Positions 9,156 to 18,488 of a DNA stretch of 64,000 nt are shown piece after piece. Source of the stretch: Mycolicibacter algericus DSM 45454 (GTDB lineage Bacteria; Actinomycetota; Actinomycetes; Mycobacteriales; Mycobacteriaceae); assembly GCF_002086455.1 (NCBI RefSeq), contig NZ_MVHC01000007.1, positions 1 to 64,000 of the forward strand. The letters run 5' to 3'. The translations under genes were made by a program, and so were the position numbers. Positions within the stretch are counted from its first letter, which is position 1. Every line of letters starts with the position of its first letter. The notes under the pieces are model-generated. The model made no database searches and was not told the DNA's origin. It saw only the letters and a list, made by a program, of their open reading frames with translations.

Positions 9156-11036
9156 ATGTACATCCGACGCAGCCTGGTCATGCTGCACACGGTCCGCGGC
9201 ACGGTACTGCTCTCGGTCCTGCTGGGGTTGTTCGTCACCGCGCTGCCGTTCGTGTCCAACGCGGCGTTCGGGCCGCTGATGCAGGCGGTCGCAGTTGCGG
9301 GCATGGACGGCAATCTGGCTGACGTGTGGGGCTCGCGGGGGGCGTTGCTGAGCCGCGAAAGCGATGGGTCCACCGGTATATTCGGTTGGCTGACAACACC
9401 GGTGACTTTCGCGACGCTGCTGGCGGTATGGGCGGTTTCGCTGGTGCTCGCGCAAGCCCTGAGTTTCGCCAACGCCTGGGTCGGCGCACACGTCGAGCGG
9501 AAGCTGCTCAGCGCGATCCTCCAGCGCGTTCACGGCCATATTCAATCGCTGTCACTGGATTTCTTCATAGGTGCGCGCAGTGGTGCGCTTATCCAGCGAG
9601 TACAGCAAGAGGCCCCGTGTGTTCAGCGGCTCTTGACCGAGTGCCTTGTCCCACCGGCGGTCGACGCCGTGGTGCTGCTGATCGCATTGAGCTATCTGCT
9701 GGCGCTGTCGTGGCAGATGACGATCGTGTCGCTGGTGTTGACCCCCTTGGCGCTGATGGCACTTCGCCTCGCGGGAAAGAGGCTTCAGGCCGCCACCCGA
9801 CGGGCGATGATGGCAAACCGCGCCATGAGCAGCGAACTCGCGGAGACCACCAGTGGTATCGCCGAGATTCAGGTCTTCAATGCCCAACGGCAACGCAACG
9901 AGTTGTTCCGCATCTCGTCGACGTCCGCAACGAGAAATATGGCCGCGATGAGGATCTGGATGCAGGCCGCGGCCAACGGAGTTCAGGTTTTCATCGCACT
10001 GAGTACGGTGCTGGTGTTGATCACCGGTATCGCATTCAGCAACCGTTTCGGCCTCACCTTCGCGGGCCTGGTGGTGTTCATCGCCTACGTGCCAACGATG
10101 TTCGCGGCGGTGCAGCGGATGGTGTTGGCGTACACGACGTACAAGTCGATCCTTCCGCACATTGCGTCAACGTACGAACTCCTCGACACCGAGGCGACCG
10201 TGCGGGAGCGACCGAACGCCACGCCGCTCGGTGAGGTCCGCGGCAACGTGGTATTCGACGACGTGACATTCAGTTACTCGCCGCACCAGAAGATACTCGA
10301 CGGGCTGTCATTCTCGATCGCGGAGGGAGAAACGGTCGCGCTGGTCGGTCCGATCGGATCAGGCAAGTCGACCGTCTTCAATCTGTTGCTCCGGTTCCTG
10401 GATCCACAGGGGGGCCGGATCCTGTTGGACGGCCGCGATATCCGCGATGTGACGCTGCATTCGCTGCGTGAGCAGGTGTCCAAGCTTGCGCAGTTCCCGT
10501 TCTTCTTGAAAGACACCATCCGCGAAAATGTGCGGCTGGGCCGACAGGACGCCACCGACAGTGACATCGAAGCGGCATGCGAGCTGGCGCACGTTCATAG
10601 CGTGATCTGCGACCCGGCTAAGGTGCGAGACGGCTACGACACCGTCATCGATGTGGAGGTGCCGTCGGGAGGCCAGAAGCGATTGATCGCCTTCGCCCGG
10701 TGCCTGCTCCGCCGGCCCGAGGTGTTACTGCTCGACGAGCCGACCGAGAACCTGGATGCGGATCAGCGGGCGAGGGTGACCGCAGTGATCCGCGAATATG
10801 CCGGCGATCGAACCTGCCTGGTAGTCAGCCATGACATGGATTTCATTGCCTCGGTGGCCGATCGGATCATCGTCCTCAGCCAGGGGCGTGCGGTGGAGCA
10901 GGGCACCCATGACGAATTGCTCGCGATCGGCGGCCTGTACACGCGCCTGTACGCAGCGGACAATGCGGATCCCGCATTGCTCAGCGGTGATCGGTTGGCC
11001 GCGCCAACTCAACGGCCGGACAACGGGCTCCGCTGA
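9156..11036 (+). CDS. ABC exporter (permease-ATPase fusion) of the lasso-peptide locus
   Basis: This 626-residue half-transporter has an N-terminal six-helix type I exporter domain (about residues 1-310) and a C-terminal ATPase (about 355-600). The ATPase motifs are complete: Walker A GPIGSGKST, a signature written PSGGQKRL instead of LSGGQ, Walker B VLLLDEPTENLD and the H-loop VSHDMD. There is no C39 peptidase domain, which fits lasso systems, where the B protein removes the leader. The ATG at 9156 follows GAGGAG. It ends 26 bases from the convergent precursor gene, so I infer that it exports the lasso peptide and gives self-protection (the D protein of lasso nomenclature). A general lipid or drug exporter is the alternative. 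Confidence 0.85.
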   Translation: MYIRRSLVMLHTVRGTVLLSVLLGLFVTALPFVSNAAFGPLMQAVAVAGMDGNLADVWGSRGALLSRESDGSTGIFGWLTTPVTFATLLAVWAVSLVLAQALSFANAWVGAHVERKLLSAILQRVHGHIQSLSLDFFIGARSGALIQRVQQEAPCVQRLLTECLVPPAVDAVVLLIALSYLLALSWQMTIVSLVLTPLALMALRLAGKRLQAATRRAMMANRAMSSELAETTSGIAEIQVFNAQRQRNELFRISSTSATRNMAAMRIWMQAAANGVQVFIALSTVLVLITGIAFSNRFGLTFAGLVVFIAYVPTMFAAVQRMVLAYTTYKSILPHIASTYELLDTEATVRERPNATPLGEVRGNVVFDDVTFSYSPHQKILDGLSFSIAEGETVALVGPIGSGKSTVFNLLLRFLDPQGGRILLDGRDIRDVTLHSLREQVSKLAQFPFFLKDTIRENVRLGRQDATDSDIEAACELAHVHSVICDPAKVRDGYDTVIDVEVPSGGQKRLIAFARCLLRRPEVLLLDEPTENLDADQRARVTAVIREYAGDRTCLVVSHDMDFIASVADRIIVLSQGRAVEQGTHDELLAIGGLYTRLYAADNADPALLSGDRLAAPTQRPDNGLR

Positions 11037-11062
11037 CCGGGGCGGGCGCGCGGCGGCGGCCG

Positions 11063-11230
11063 TCAGCGCGGCGGCAGCGGTGCCACCGTGTCGGGGGTGT
11101 CGTAGTGCCGGCTGTACCAGCCCATGTAGCCGTAGCCGGTACTGCTGTCGGAAAGGTAGTTACCGCTGCCCTGGGTGGCATCACGCACGTCCCCGACGCG
11201 CACCACCTGTGGGGAAGAGTAGCTCTGCAC
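11063..11230 (-). CDS. Lasso-peptide precursor (A)
   Basis: The 55-codon gene starts at a GTG (11228-11230) preceded by a GGAGG ribosome site 7 bases upstream and ends at TGA 11063-11065. The leader is 20 residues and keeps the RRE-recognition spacing exactly: Tyr4, Pro7, Val9 (usually Leu), Gly13 and Thr19. Thr19 is the conserved penultimate leader residue, so the core should begin at Gly21. Core Gly1 and Asp8 give an eight-residue isopeptide ring. The remaining 27 residues form a long tail with bulky Tyr13, Tyr15, Trp18, Tyr19 and Tyr23 as possible steric plugs, ending LPPR. It lies 58 bases downstream of the cyclase gene on the same strand. Identification is by motif and context; the mass of the product is untested. 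Confidence 0.87.
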   Translation of the reverse strand: MQSYSSPQVVRVGDVRDATQGSGNYLSDSSTGYGYMGWYSRHYDTPDTVAPLPPR

Positions 11231-11288
11231 CGTAAGACCTCCGTGATCGGGTTCCTGTTTGCTACAAAAGTGTACGAGCTACCAATGA
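11231..11288 (-). promoter_or_regulatory. Leader region of the lasso precursor gene
   Basis: These 58 bases between the cyclase stop and the precursor start are AT-richer than their surroundings on the minus strand (TTGATCATTGG, CTTTTGTAGC). They end in the strong GGAGG ribosome site that selects the GTG start. The region may hold a separate promoter giving extra precursor mRNA; no convincing -35/-10 pair could be fixed. Confidence 0.4.
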
Positions 11289-13082
11289 TCAATTCCCGGA
11301 ATCCGCCGAACCGGGACTAAAGTACTCTGACTCGGCAATCCGTTGTGTCGGGTCGGCCGCGTAATGCAGGTGGCGCAGCCAGACCTCGATCTGCATCGCG
11401 GTGTAGAACTGAGTCACCGCACCGATGCGGCCGGCGGAGCGCAGCGCGCGGTCCCAGGCGTCGGCGTCGACATAGCCGCGCTGCACGATCTGCGGATTCG
11501 CGCCGAGGTATTCGCGCCAGCGGGGATGGCGCTCAAAGCCGTGCAATATCGCCTCGTCGGCGATCGACTTCGATCGCCGGCGAAGTACGGTCTCGCTGAC
11601 CAGCCCGGCGAACGCGTACCGTTGCACGGCACGGTCGATCCGAGGATCTGCGGCGATGTCCCACGGGGTGGTCATTGCCACGTCGACCAACGACGGCGCC
11701 AACAGCGGATGACGCAGTTCGACGCCTTCCGGGGCGAACAGCTGGCGGGATCTGGCGAACTCGACGCAGCGCAGGACGTTCTCCACGACGGCCTGGCCGT
11801 GCACCGACCGCGCACGGACGGTCGTGGTGACCTGTGCCCGGTGCTGCAGGCGGTGACGCTCGATGTAGGCCTGGCGTAACCACGGTGCCGATGCGGCGAT
11901 GGGCCGGGGTGGTTCCAGCGTGAGCGTCCGGCCGCTTCGCCATCGCCGCAGCCCGTCGATCGCCGCACGCCGTACCCAGAACGCGGCGGAACGCCCCAGT
12001 TCGGACTGGGCGCCCCATCTCAGCGACTCGCGCTGTAGTTGCGCCCATCGTCCCGTGCGCAACAGGTCGGCCAAGTACCAGGGAAGCAGGCCCGCGAAGA
12101 ACACGGCGTCCCCGCCCTCGCCGGTGAGAATCGTCGACGCCCCCAGCCCCCTCGCAAGAGCCTCCTCGGCAGCGCTGGGCGCCCAGTTGAGAATCCGGCG
12201 TGTCGGTGCCGGCAGGAAGGTGCCCAGTTCCGGCCCCGCCGTGAAGGGCCCGTGCTCGGTGGCGTCGATCGGATGCCACGGTGCCGGCGTCGATCGAAGC
12301 ACAGCCCGGATCCAAGACGACTCGTCGCTGCCCGGGGAGCCGGGATGGACGAAGCTGAGCGCATGTATCGGCGCGATGCCGGTGGCCACCGCCAAGACGG
12401 TCGAGGTGTCCAGCCCGCCCGACAACTCGACGGCGTCCGTACCGTCAGACGACAATGCCCCCGCGACAGCATGTTTGACGGTCGCGCGCAGTAGATCCTG
12501 GTGCTCGTCGAAGGTTCCGGGACGCGGTTCCGAGAGGGGACGCCAACCACCTCGTACCCGCAGGCGGCCCGCCCGGCAGCTGGCGAACTCGCCGGGTTGC
12601 AGCCGGCTTATGCCGCGATACGGCGTTCGGGGCCCCAGATGCAAGCCGGTGCTGAACATATCGGCCAGGTAGTCCTCGTCGGGTTCATGCCAGGCACCGG
12701 TCTGGCGGGCCAGGGCGCCGAGGTCGGTCGACACCACGGTGCCGTCCGCCCCGCAGGCGAAGTACAGCGGGCGCAGGCCCATGCGATCCCCGAACAGGAC
12801 GGCGTCGGGGCCGTCCACCACCACTGCGGCGTACTCGCCGACCATACGTTCGGCCGCGTCGGCAGGCCACCGCCGCAATCCAGCCGCCACGATCTGCGCC
12901 AAGGGTGCCGACTTCGCCAGGTCCAGCTCCCGTCGGAGCGATGCCGGGCTCGCGAGGAAGCCATGGAACCACACCGCGGATTCGCCGACCCGCTGAAATC
13001 CAGGCCACCCGTGGACACGTGCCGGTGTCTCGGTGGGCAGCGCTACCAGGAATCCATCCAGTGATGGCCGGGCCGGTTGCAT
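11289..13082 (-). CDS. Lasso-peptide cyclase, asparagine-synthetase-like (C)
   Basis: This 597-residue protein has the two-domain plan of AsnB. The N-terminal half resembles a glutamine amidotransferase (VGEYAAVVVDG, FGDRMGLRPLYF) but lacks the catalytic Cys at position 2. The C-terminal half has an ATP-pyrophosphatase loop at residues 221-227, written SGGLDTS, and a downstream GEGGDAVF motif. Lasso cyclases use this chemistry to adenylate the ring Asp/Glu and form the isopeptide bond to Gly1. The ATG at 13082 shares a base with the stop of the B gene (TGATG); a GTG at 13085 is the alternative. Together with B, the exporter and the precursor, this defines the system. A plain asparagine synthase is unlikely given the missing Cys2 and the context. 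Confidence 0.9.
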   Translation of the reverse strand: MQPARPSLDGFLVALPTETPARVHGWPGFQRVGESAVWFHGFLASPASLRRELDLAKSAPLAQIVAAGLRRWPADAAERMVGEYAAVVVDGPDAVLFGDRMGLRPLYFACGADGTVVSTDLGALARQTGAWHEPDEDYLADMFSTGLHLGPRTPYRGISRLQPGEFASCRAGRLRVRGGWRPLSEPRPGTFDEHQDLLRATVKHAVAGALSSDGTDAVELSGGLDTSTVLAVATGIAPIHALSFVHPGSPGSDESSWIRAVLRSTPAPWHPIDATEHGPFTAGPELGTFLPAPTRRILNWAPSAAEEALARGLGASTILTGEGGDAVFFAGLLPWYLADLLRTGRWAQLQRESLRWGAQSELGRSAAFWVRRAAIDGLRRWRSGRTLTLEPPRPIAASAPWLRQAYIERHRLQHRAQVTTTVRARSVHGQAVVENVLRCVEFARSRQLFAPEGVELRHPLLAPSLVDVAMTTPWDIAADPRIDRAVQRYAFAGLVSETVLRRRSKSIADEAILHGFERHPRWREYLGANPQIVQRGYVDADAWDRALRSAGRIGAVTQFYTAMQIEVWLRHLHYAADPTQRIAESEYFSPGSADSGN

Positions 13083-13774
13083 CACGCCTGCTGGATCACG
13101 GTGAAGCGCCGCAGGTCACCCTCATTCAGGGCGGTCCCGTTCAACTCCACCCAGGCATGAGCCTCGAACGGGTAGAGCGCCACGCCCATCACGTGCCGAG
13201 CCGGCCAACCGGCGGTTCGCAGAAAGCGGGTCAGAGCGAGCGAGCGCGGCAAACAATCCAGCGGAGCCTGGCGGGCCGGGTAGAGGCCCTCGGCGATCCG
13301 GAAGCGTCTCATCAAGAGTTCCACGGCGGTGCGCGGCGCAGCGGTGTCGGCCGTCGGCCCTACCCGATTCGCGTAGGCCGTTGCAAAGCCCCTTCGCAGA
13401 TCACGCTCTGCGGCAACACGTTCCCGCAACGCGCGCAGAATGGTCGGGGTGCGCCGCGGTGACCGCTCGACGGATGGCGGCGTCGTCCGCTGATCGGTGA
13501 CGAGGCGACCCGCGGCAAGCTGGGCCGTGGCGAAGTCGGCGAAGTCGGCTTCCAGCGTGGCAGGCGCGACGCCGTACTCTTCGGCGAGGCCGGTGATGTT
13601 GCGCTCGTCGGGTAACCGCGTCAGTTGTGCCCACATGGCCGCACCGACCTCGTTGATCACGTCGTAGACGCCCGCGGACAGATCCAGTACCACCAGCTGT
13701 CCGGCCACCTCGGCGCAGCGCAGGTTCGGCGCGCAGAACAGCTGCGGCGGGTGTGTGGGCGCCGGATGGGTCAC
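13082..13774 (-). CDS. Lasso-peptide RRE-leader peptidase fusion (B1-B2)
   Basis: This 230-residue protein fuses two parts that are separate genes in most actinobacterial lasso clusters. Residues 10-90 form a PqqD-like RiPP recognition element (VVLDLSAGVYDVINEVGAAMW, then a winged-helix part). Residues 120-230 form the transglutaminase-like B2 peptidase, with Cys174 in CLPRSLAL, His206 in HAWVE and Asp220 in NEGD as the probable triad. The RRE binds the leader and the peptidase cuts it before Gly1. The GTG at 13772-13774 is the nearest start ahead of the conserved region and lacks a good ribosome site, so the start is uncertain. The stop overlaps the cyclase start. Confidence 0.87.
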   Translation of the reverse strand: MTHPAPTHPPQLFCAPNLRCAEVAGQLVVLDLSAGVYDVINEVGAAMWAQLTRLPDERNITGLAEEYGVAPATLEADFADFATAQLAAGRLVTDQRTTPPSVERSPRRTPTILRALRERVAAERDLRRGFATAYANRVGPTADTAAPRTAVELLMRRFRIAEGLYPARQAPLDCLPRSLALTRFLRTAGWPARHVMGVALYPFEAHAWVELNGTALNEGDLRRFTVIQQA

Positions 13775-13977
13775 GATGTTTGCGTCCGGTGGGGTGTCGA
13801 GGCGACGCCGTGGTCGGCACGAGGTTGCCGATGTCGTTCGTGGCCGGGTGGATGCTCGGTGGCGGTCCGAAATAGCCCTGTGGTGCGCCAACTCGAAGAG
13901 ATTTCCGAAATAGTAGCGGTAAGCCCATTTCCCGGCAAGGTGTGTCGGCTGGCCGGAGACGTAGCCCCGGCCCCTCC
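13775..13977. other. Gap upstream of the lasso B-C operon
   Basis: These 203 bases separate the fadD17 stop from the lasso B gene. All three minus-strand frames were read and none contains a second leader with the Y-x2-P-x5-G-x5-T spacing. The stretch presumably holds the promoter of the B-C-A operon, but no clear -10/-35 or KstR site is seen. Confidence 0.5.
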
Positions 13978-15498
13978 TCAGGGGCGCTCGATCTGGAACA
14001 CCGGATCGGCACACTCCAGGCCCTCGGCAGACAGCACCCGCTTGAGCACCTTGAACGTCTCGGTGCGCGGTAGCGCGGCGGCCACCCGGACATACGACGG
14101 CCACTGCTTGGGTCCCAGGTCGGGTTGCTCGGCCAGGAATGACCGGAATTCATCCACGTCGAACGATGCCCCCGCGGCAAGCACCAGTGCTGCCATCACT
14201 TGATCACCCACCGCGGGATCGGGTATCGGGTAAACGACCGCCTCGACGACAGCGTTGTGCCGCAGCAAGATCTGTTCGATGGGCGCGGTACCCAGGTTCT
14301 CGCCGTCCACCCGCATCCAATCCCCCAACCGGCCGGCGAAGTAGGCATACCCGGCGTCGTCGCGGTACGCCAGGTCGCCGGTGTGGTAGATCCCGCCCGC
14401 CATCCGCTGCGCTTCGGCCTCGGGATCGTTGTAGTAGCCCCGGAACTGGCCGGGTCCGCTGGTGTTCACCAGTTCGCCGACCACGCCCGGCGGGCATTCT
14501 TCGCCGGTATCGACGTCGATGATGGTGTTCCCGCCCGTCAAGGGGCCCAGTGCACCGATCGGTGTGTCCGGGGTGCGGCCGATCGCCACCCCGCCCTCGG
14601 TGGAGCCGAAACCGTCGATGACGGTGCAGTCGAACCGCTCGGCGAACCGCTCCAGATCCCGCGGCGCGCCCTCGTTGCCGTACAGGATCCGCAGCGGGTT
14701 GTCGGCGTCGTTGGGCCGCTGCGGCGTGGCCAGCACATACGACAGCGGTTTGCCGACGTAGTTGGCGTAGGTGGCGCCGAAGCGGCGAACGTCGGGAATG
14801 AACCCTGACGCCGAGAACTTTCGGCGCAATGCGATCGATGCTCCCGCCGCCAGCGCCACGGACCAACCCGCCATCACCGCGTTGGAGTGGAACAGCGGCA
14901 TCGACAGGTAGCAGACATCAGCGGACGTCAGACCGAACCGCTGGGCGAGCATGAGCCCGGGGGCCGCCGCCTTCTCATGGGTGCAGCGCACCGCCTTCGG
15001 ATCCCCGCTGGTGCCCGAGGTGAAGATCAGCATGAACAGGTCATCGGGTTCGGCGGCGCGGAACGTCACCGACGCATCGCCGAAGCCGGCCAATTCGTCG
15101 GCCCAGGAGGGCGACTCGACATCGATCGCGCCGGCGACCTCGGCATCGGTGCTGTTGTCGGTCAGCACCAGCTGGCAATCGGCGTGGGCCACGTCGCGCA
15201 GCAGGGCTGTCCCCCGGCGGGTGGGGTTGAGTCCCACCGGCACCAGGCCGGTCAGTGCGGCCGCCACCAACAGTGTCGAGAAGAACGGGGTATTGCCCAG
15301 CAGCACGCCGACGTGCGGCGGCTTGTCCGGATCGAGCCTGGCGTGCAGCGCGGCGCCCAACCGAGCGCCGGCCGCGATGTGGCTGCGCCAGCTGATGAAA
15401 TCGTCCAGGTAGTAGACGCCGCGGTCGTCGACGTCGGCCAGCGGGGCCAGCAGCCCGGTGACGGTGGGTTTTTCGTCGATGAGAGCCGGTGCTGACAT
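13978..15498 (-). CDS. fadD17: Steroid side-chain acyl-CoA synthetase FadD17
   Basis: This 506-residue ANL-family ligase closely follows M. tuberculosis FadD17 (Rv3506): HVGVLLGNTPFFS, the P-loop FTSGTSGDPKAVRC, DGFGSTEGGVAI, RLGDWMRVDGENLGTAPIE and a C-terminal TFKVLKR bearing the catalytic lysine. FadD17 activates the C5 side chain of partially degraded sterols as a CoA thioester. The ATG at 15496-15498 was chosen over an upstream frame because it begins with family sequence (MSAPALIDEKPTVTGLL). It diverges from an NTF2-like gene 29 bases away. The fadD17-fadE27-fadE26 order is as in M. tuberculosis. Confidence 0.93.
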   Translation of the reverse strand: MSAPALIDEKPTVTGLLAPLADVDDRGVYYLDDFISWRSHIAAGARLGAALHARLDPDKPPHVGVLLGNTPFFSTLLVAAALTGLVPVGLNPTRRGTALLRDVAHADCQLVLTDNSTDAEVAGAIDVESPSWADELAGFGDASVTFRAAEPDDLFMLIFTSGTSGDPKAVRCTHEKAAAPGLMLAQRFGLTSADVCYLSMPLFHSNAVMAGWSVALAAGASIALRRKFSASGFIPDVRRFGATYANYVGKPLSYVLATPQRPNDADNPLRILYGNEGAPRDLERFAERFDCTVIDGFGSTEGGVAIGRTPDTPIGALGPLTGGNTIIDVDTGEECPPGVVGELVNTSGPGQFRGYYNDPEAEAQRMAGGIYHTGDLAYRDDAGYAYFAGRLGDWMRVDGENLGTAPIEQILLRHNAVVEAVVYPIPDPAVGDQVMAALVLAAGASFDVDEFRSFLAEQPDLGPKQWPSYVRVAAALPRTETFKVLKRVLSAEGLECADPVFQIERP

Positions 15499-15527
15499 GC
15501 TGGTCACATTAGTGCTGCAATGGTGCG

Positions 15528-16010
15528 GTGACTGAATTCGACGCCTTCGCCGACATCGAGGCAATCAAGCAGGTCAAGTACCGCTATCTGCGAGCGCTGG
15601 ACACCAAGCACTGGGACGACTTCGCCGCCACGCTGGCCGAGGACATCACCGCCGACTACGGCAAGTCGATGGGCAGCGATCACAGCTTCTCCGACCGCGA
15701 CTCGCTGGTGGAGTTCATGCGGACATCGCTGCCGGGAAACTTGATCAGCGAGCACCGGGTCAACCACCCCGAGATCACCCTCACCGGCGCGGACAGTGCT
15801 ACCGGCATCTGGTACCTGCAGGACCGGGTGATCATGCCCGACTTCAACCTGATGCTGATCGGCGCCGCGTTCTATCACGACACCTACCGCCGCACCGCCG
15901 ACGGCTGGAAGATCAGCGCCACCGGCTACCAGCGCACCTACGACGCCACCGTGCCGTTGTCGGACCTTCCCGGGTTCAAGGTGACGTTCGGAGATGCGCT
16001 GCACCGCTGA
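15528..16010 (+). CDS. NTF2/SnoaL-like protein
   Basis: This 160-residue protein has the length and alternating pattern of SnoaL-like NTF2 folds: IEAIKQVKYRYLRALDTKHWDDFAATLAEDITADY at the N-terminus, where I can see the usual Asp residue, and a beta-rich C-terminal half. Relatives include steroid isomerases, dehydratases and the bile-acid 7-alpha-dehydratase group, so a hydration or isomerisation step in sterol side-chain or ring metabolism is a reasonable guess. A GTG at 15528 gives an N-terminus MTEFDAFADIEAIK. It sits alone on the plus strand between fadD17 and fadE27 and ends one base before the fadE27 stop. Confidence 0.75.
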   Translation: MTEFDAFADIEAIKQVKYRYLRALDTKHWDDFAATLAEDITADYGKSMGSDHSFSDRDSLVEFMRTSLPGNLISEHRVNHPEITLTGADSATGIWYLQDRVIMPDFNLMLIGAAFYHDTYRRTADGWKISATGYQRTYDATVPLSDLPGFKVTFGDALHR

Positions 16011-16011
16011 C

Positions 16012-17109
16012 CTAGACCGGGGTGTCGGCCAGCTCGCGACCGATCGCCAACAGCTGGCCGGTAGCGCCACCGAGCGCAAACTCGGTCTGCTTGGCGGCCA
16101 GGAAGTAGCGGTGAATCGGGTGGTCGGTGTCGATGCCGACCCCGCCATGGATGTGGACGATGCTGTGCGCCACCCGATGTCCGGCGTCCGCCGCCCAGAA
16201 CGCGGCCGTGGCGACCTCGCTGGTCGCCGGCAATTCCTCGCCGACCCGCCAAGCCGCTTGGGTCAGCGTGAGCCGCAGCCCCTTGACGTCGATGTAGCCG
16301 TCGGCCAGCCGCTGGGACACGGCCTGGAAGCTGCCGATCGGCTTGTCGAACTGTTCGCGTTCGCGGGCGTATTCGGCGGTCAGGGCCAAGCCGCGCTCCA
16401 GCACCCCTAACTGGTAGGCGCTGCGGCCCAGCGCGGCCAGGGTGCTCAGGTGGTCGAGGACCTCGGCGCCGCCGACGAGACGGCCGGACTCCAGCTCGGT
16501 TCCCGACAGCTCGAGGTGGCCGACACTGCCCAGGCCGGTGGTCGCCAGCGAAGTAACCGTCACGCCGGGATCGGTGGCGGCCACCAGGAAAACTCGTGTG
16601 CCGGAATCGGTTTCGGCCGGCACCAGGAAGGCGTCGGCCACCGGGGCGAACCCGACCTGCGTGCGGGTACCGGTGAGGCGGAAGCCGGAACCGGTCGCCG
16701 CTGCCTGGACCGGACCCTCACCCATGTCGCCGTCGGTCGCAGCCGTCAGGATCTTCGCGCCGGCCACTGCCGGGGCGCCCCAGGCCTGCTGCAGCTCCGC
16801 GGAGCCGAACTTGGCCAGTGCCCCGGCCGCCAGCACCACCGACTCCAGGTAGGGCACCGCGGCCAGCTGCCGACCCAGAGCGGTCAGGATGGCCGCCTGC
16901 TCCAGCACGCCGAAGCCGCCGCCGCCCAGCGACTCGCTCGCCGCGCTGGACACCACGTCGGCCTCGACGAGCTTGCGCCACAGTTTGGTGTCGACCCGCT
17001 GCTCCAGCCCGTCCAGCTCGCGCTGGTGTTCCGGGGTGCACACCGCCTCGACGATGGTGCCGACCAGACCCGAGAGATCTTGTGCTGCTTCGGTTGTGGA
17101 GAAGTCCAT
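16012..17109 (-). CDS. fadE27: Acyl-CoA dehydrogenase FadE27 (ChsE5)
   Basis: This 365-residue acyl-CoA dehydrogenase subunit matches FadE27 (Rv3505) of the M. tuberculosis cholesterol regulon. In the known system FadE26 and FadE27 (ChsE4-ChsE5) form an alpha2-beta2 heterotetramer that dehydrogenates steroid side-chain CoA thioesters using FAD, with the active-site base in only one subunit type. The C-terminal FAD-contact region HIHGGVGIDTDHPIHRYF is seen here. The ATG at 17107-17109 has AAAGGA upstream and follows the fadE26 stop by 10 bases, so the two are co-transcribed from the KstR-controlled promoter at 18355. Confidence 0.92.
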   Translation of the reverse strand: MDFSTTEAAQDLSGLVGTIVEAVCTPEHQRELDGLEQRVDTKLWRKLVEADVVSSAASESLGGGGFGVLEQAAILTALGRQLAAVPYLESVVLAAGALAKFGSAELQQAWGAPAVAGAKILTAATDGDMGEGPVQAAATGSGFRLTGTRTQVGFAPVADAFLVPAETDSGTRVFLVAATDPGVTVTSLATTGLGSVGHLELSGTELESGRLVGGAEVLDHLSTLAALGRSAYQLGVLERGLALTAEYAREREQFDKPIGSFQAVSQRLADGYIDVKGLRLTLTQAAWRVGEELPATSEVATAAFWAADAGHRVAHSIVHIHGGVGIDTDHPIHRYFLAAKQTEFALGGATGQLLAIGRELADTPV

Positions 17110-17119
17110 AACGAGTCCT

Positions 17120-18298
<1,179 letters not shown>

Positions 18299-18354
18299 CG
18301 GGTCGTCCTTCGCTGGTGATCGGGCTCACGATAAAATTGTCGTCGACAGCCCGT

Positions 18355-18368
18355 TGTAACACGTTCTA
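18355..18368. promoter_or_regulatory. KstR operator between fadE26 and fdxD
   Basis: TGTAACACGTTCTA is a perfect TnnAACnnGTTnnA match and is identical base for base to the site ahead of fadD19. It lies in the 190-base divergent gap, closer to fadE26. Confidence 0.87.
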
Positions 18369-18488
18369 GTCGCTAGGGTCCAGTGGCCCTACCTCGTCGT
18401 GTACGGCTGCTGTTGGATCGTATGGTGGCATTAGCGGACACTGACGGACCATGCTGGTGGCCGTCTCGGGCTTTGCAAGGAGAGCGTC

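Noticed and set aside
10981..11292. 103-codon minus-strand open frame over the lasso precursor
   Set aside because: It is in a different frame, has no ribosome site at its start and its Arg/Pro/Thr-rich product looks like a shadow translation. The 55-codon frame has the motif and ribosome site instead.
11105..11320. 71-codon plus-strand frame after the exporter
   Set aside because: It is antisense to the precursor gene, has no ribosome site and resembles no family.
11289..13082. Housekeeping asparagine synthetase
   Set aside because: The catalytic Cys2 of the glutaminase domain is missing, and the overlap with an RRE-peptidase gene and the nearby precursor point to the lasso cyclase role.
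13775..13977. A second lasso precursor upstream of the B gene
   Set aside because: All three minus-strand frames and the plus-strand frames were read. None has the Tyr-x2-Pro and Gly-x5-Thr spacing followed by Gly and an Asp/Glu at position 7-9.
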